Source: PALSA-188 sp963720075 (lineage in GTDB: Bacteria; Acidobacteriota; Terriglobia; Terriglobales; Acidobacteriaceae). Taken from it: a DNA stretch of 64,000 nucleotides. The notes beneath the pieces are model-generated. The model had not been told where the DNA came from. It searched no databases and saw only the letters and a list, made by a program, of their open reading frames with translations. How positions within the stretch are numbered: the stretch's first letter is position 1; each line of letters starts with the position of its first letter. The DNA lies in assembly GCA_963720075.1 (NCBI GenBank), contig CAVREG010000012.1, forward strand, positions 124,001-188,000, given 5' to 3'. Of this stretch, positions 63,469-64,000 are shown piece after piece. The position numbers and the translations under genes were made by a program.

Positions 63469-64000
63469 ATGTTTGAAGACAGCCTAATCGAGTCCGGCGG
63501 TAAGTTAAAGACCAAGCGGGGACAGGCCAGCTTAGTCGCTTTCATTTTTGAGGGGATACTGATCGGAATCATGGTCCTGATTCCTCTCCTATTCACTGAA
63601 GCGCTTCCCAAAGCTCAGTTGATGATGTCGCTGGTGGCACCCCCTCCTCCTCCACCACCCCCGCCGCCTCCCGCAGTGGTTCATATCGTCAAGCAAGTTC
63701 AGACCAACATTATTAATGACCAGCTTCGGACGCCAACCAAGATCCCGAAGAAGATCGAAATGATTAAAGAAGATGCAGCTCCGCCGCCGATGACAGCCGG
63801 CGTAGTTGGCGGGATCAGTGGTCCGGGCGCGGTGGGCGGAGTCATAGGCGGAATCATCAGCTCGACGCCCGTCGCGGTCCCCAAAGTAGCTACGCCGACA
63901 CGGATAAGGGTCTCGCAAGGCGTGACGCAGGGATTGAAGATAAGGAACGTAAATCCGGTTTATCCGGCTCTGGCACGGCAGGCACGCATCCAAGGAACTG
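63469..64000 (+). CDS. TonB family protein, partial
   Basis: Opens at ATG 63469 and runs off the window after 177 residues. N-terminal membrane helix (FIFEGILIGIMVLIPLLFTE), then a ten-residue run of prolines at residues 66-75 with more Pro later, a Gly-rich stretch (GVVGGISGPGAVGG), and the beginning of a TonB C-domain (GLKIRNVNPVYPALARQARI). It energises outer-membrane receptors such as the one at 4454. The exbB/exbD genes may follow outside. Confidence 0.85.
   Translation, partial: MFEDSLIESGGKLKTKRGQASLVAFIFEGILIGIMVLIPLLFTEALPKAQLMMSLVAPPPPPPPPPPPAVVHIVKQVQTNIINDQLRTPTKIPKKIEMIKEDAAPPPMTAGVVGGISGPGAVGGVIGGIISSTPVAVPKVATPTRIRVSQGVTQGLKIRNVNPVYPALARQARIQGT

Overview
The window looks like chromosomal DNA of a soil-type Acidobacteriota (Terriglobia/'Koribacter'-like). 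The basis is gene content: a very large Oar-like receptor with a carboxypeptidase-regulatory-like plug region, a beta-propeller sensor kinase, several carbohydrate-active enzymes, M2 and M3 peptidases, a B12-dependent ribonucleotide reductase, and SecD/SecF followed by a TonB gene. Base composition is moderately GC-rich. The assignment rests on pattern recognition, not a search.

Layout. 1-3205 (minus): a biotin carboxyl-carrier protein (cut by the window edge), biotin carboxylase and tyrosyl-tRNA synthetase. 3457-17673: a carbohydrate locus in which a NarL-type response regulator, an outer-membrane receptor, a TPR protein, two GH53 endo-galactanases and a GH2 beta-galactosidase-like enzyme are followed by a convergent propeller-type histidine kinase. 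The regulator and kinase bracket the enzymes and are the obvious candidates to sense galactan breakdown products. 17811-17897: tRNA-Ser(UGA). 18051-24299: an accessory island with a CheY-like protein, small unknown proteins, a two-gene nucleotidyltransferase/TIM-barrel cassette with a near-leaderless promoter, an EVE-domain/PD-(D/E)XK putative modification-dependent nuclease, a TIR/deoxyribosyltransferase-like protein, and two tandem copies of one small unknown domain.

24317-34841 (minus): nrdJ, whose reading frame carries a repeat element; a decaying stretch with a frameshifted DUF503 (YlxP-like) gene and a frameshifted TonB C-terminal fragment; then infB, nusA and rimP, the usual translation/transcription-factor operon, with an orphan terminator-like hairpin in its leader. 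35140-43503: HtrA protease, peptidoglycan-binding-like protein, CBS protein, a lone GvpL/GvpF-like protein, a membrane-anchored unknown, a DMT exporter, rpe and a BamD-like lipoprotein. 43654-52722: M3 peptidase, tiny ORFs, a GH3 glycosidase behind a LacI-type operator-like sequence, M2 peptidase and urocanate hydratase. 52734-64000: TauE/SafE exporter, patatin, Nudix, VIT1-like transporter, FadN-like beta-oxidation protein, tgt-yajC-secD-secF, and the start of a TonB gene that runs off the window.

The most interesting parts are the accessory island (18-24 kb), above all the NTase/TIM-barrel cassette with its flanking direct repeats and the EVE-nuclease/TIR-like/duplicated-domain gene run behind nrdJ. 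Next is a family of hairpin elements (41.0-41.2 kb, with a related copy inside nrdJ) whose stems differ by a paired, structure-preserving change.
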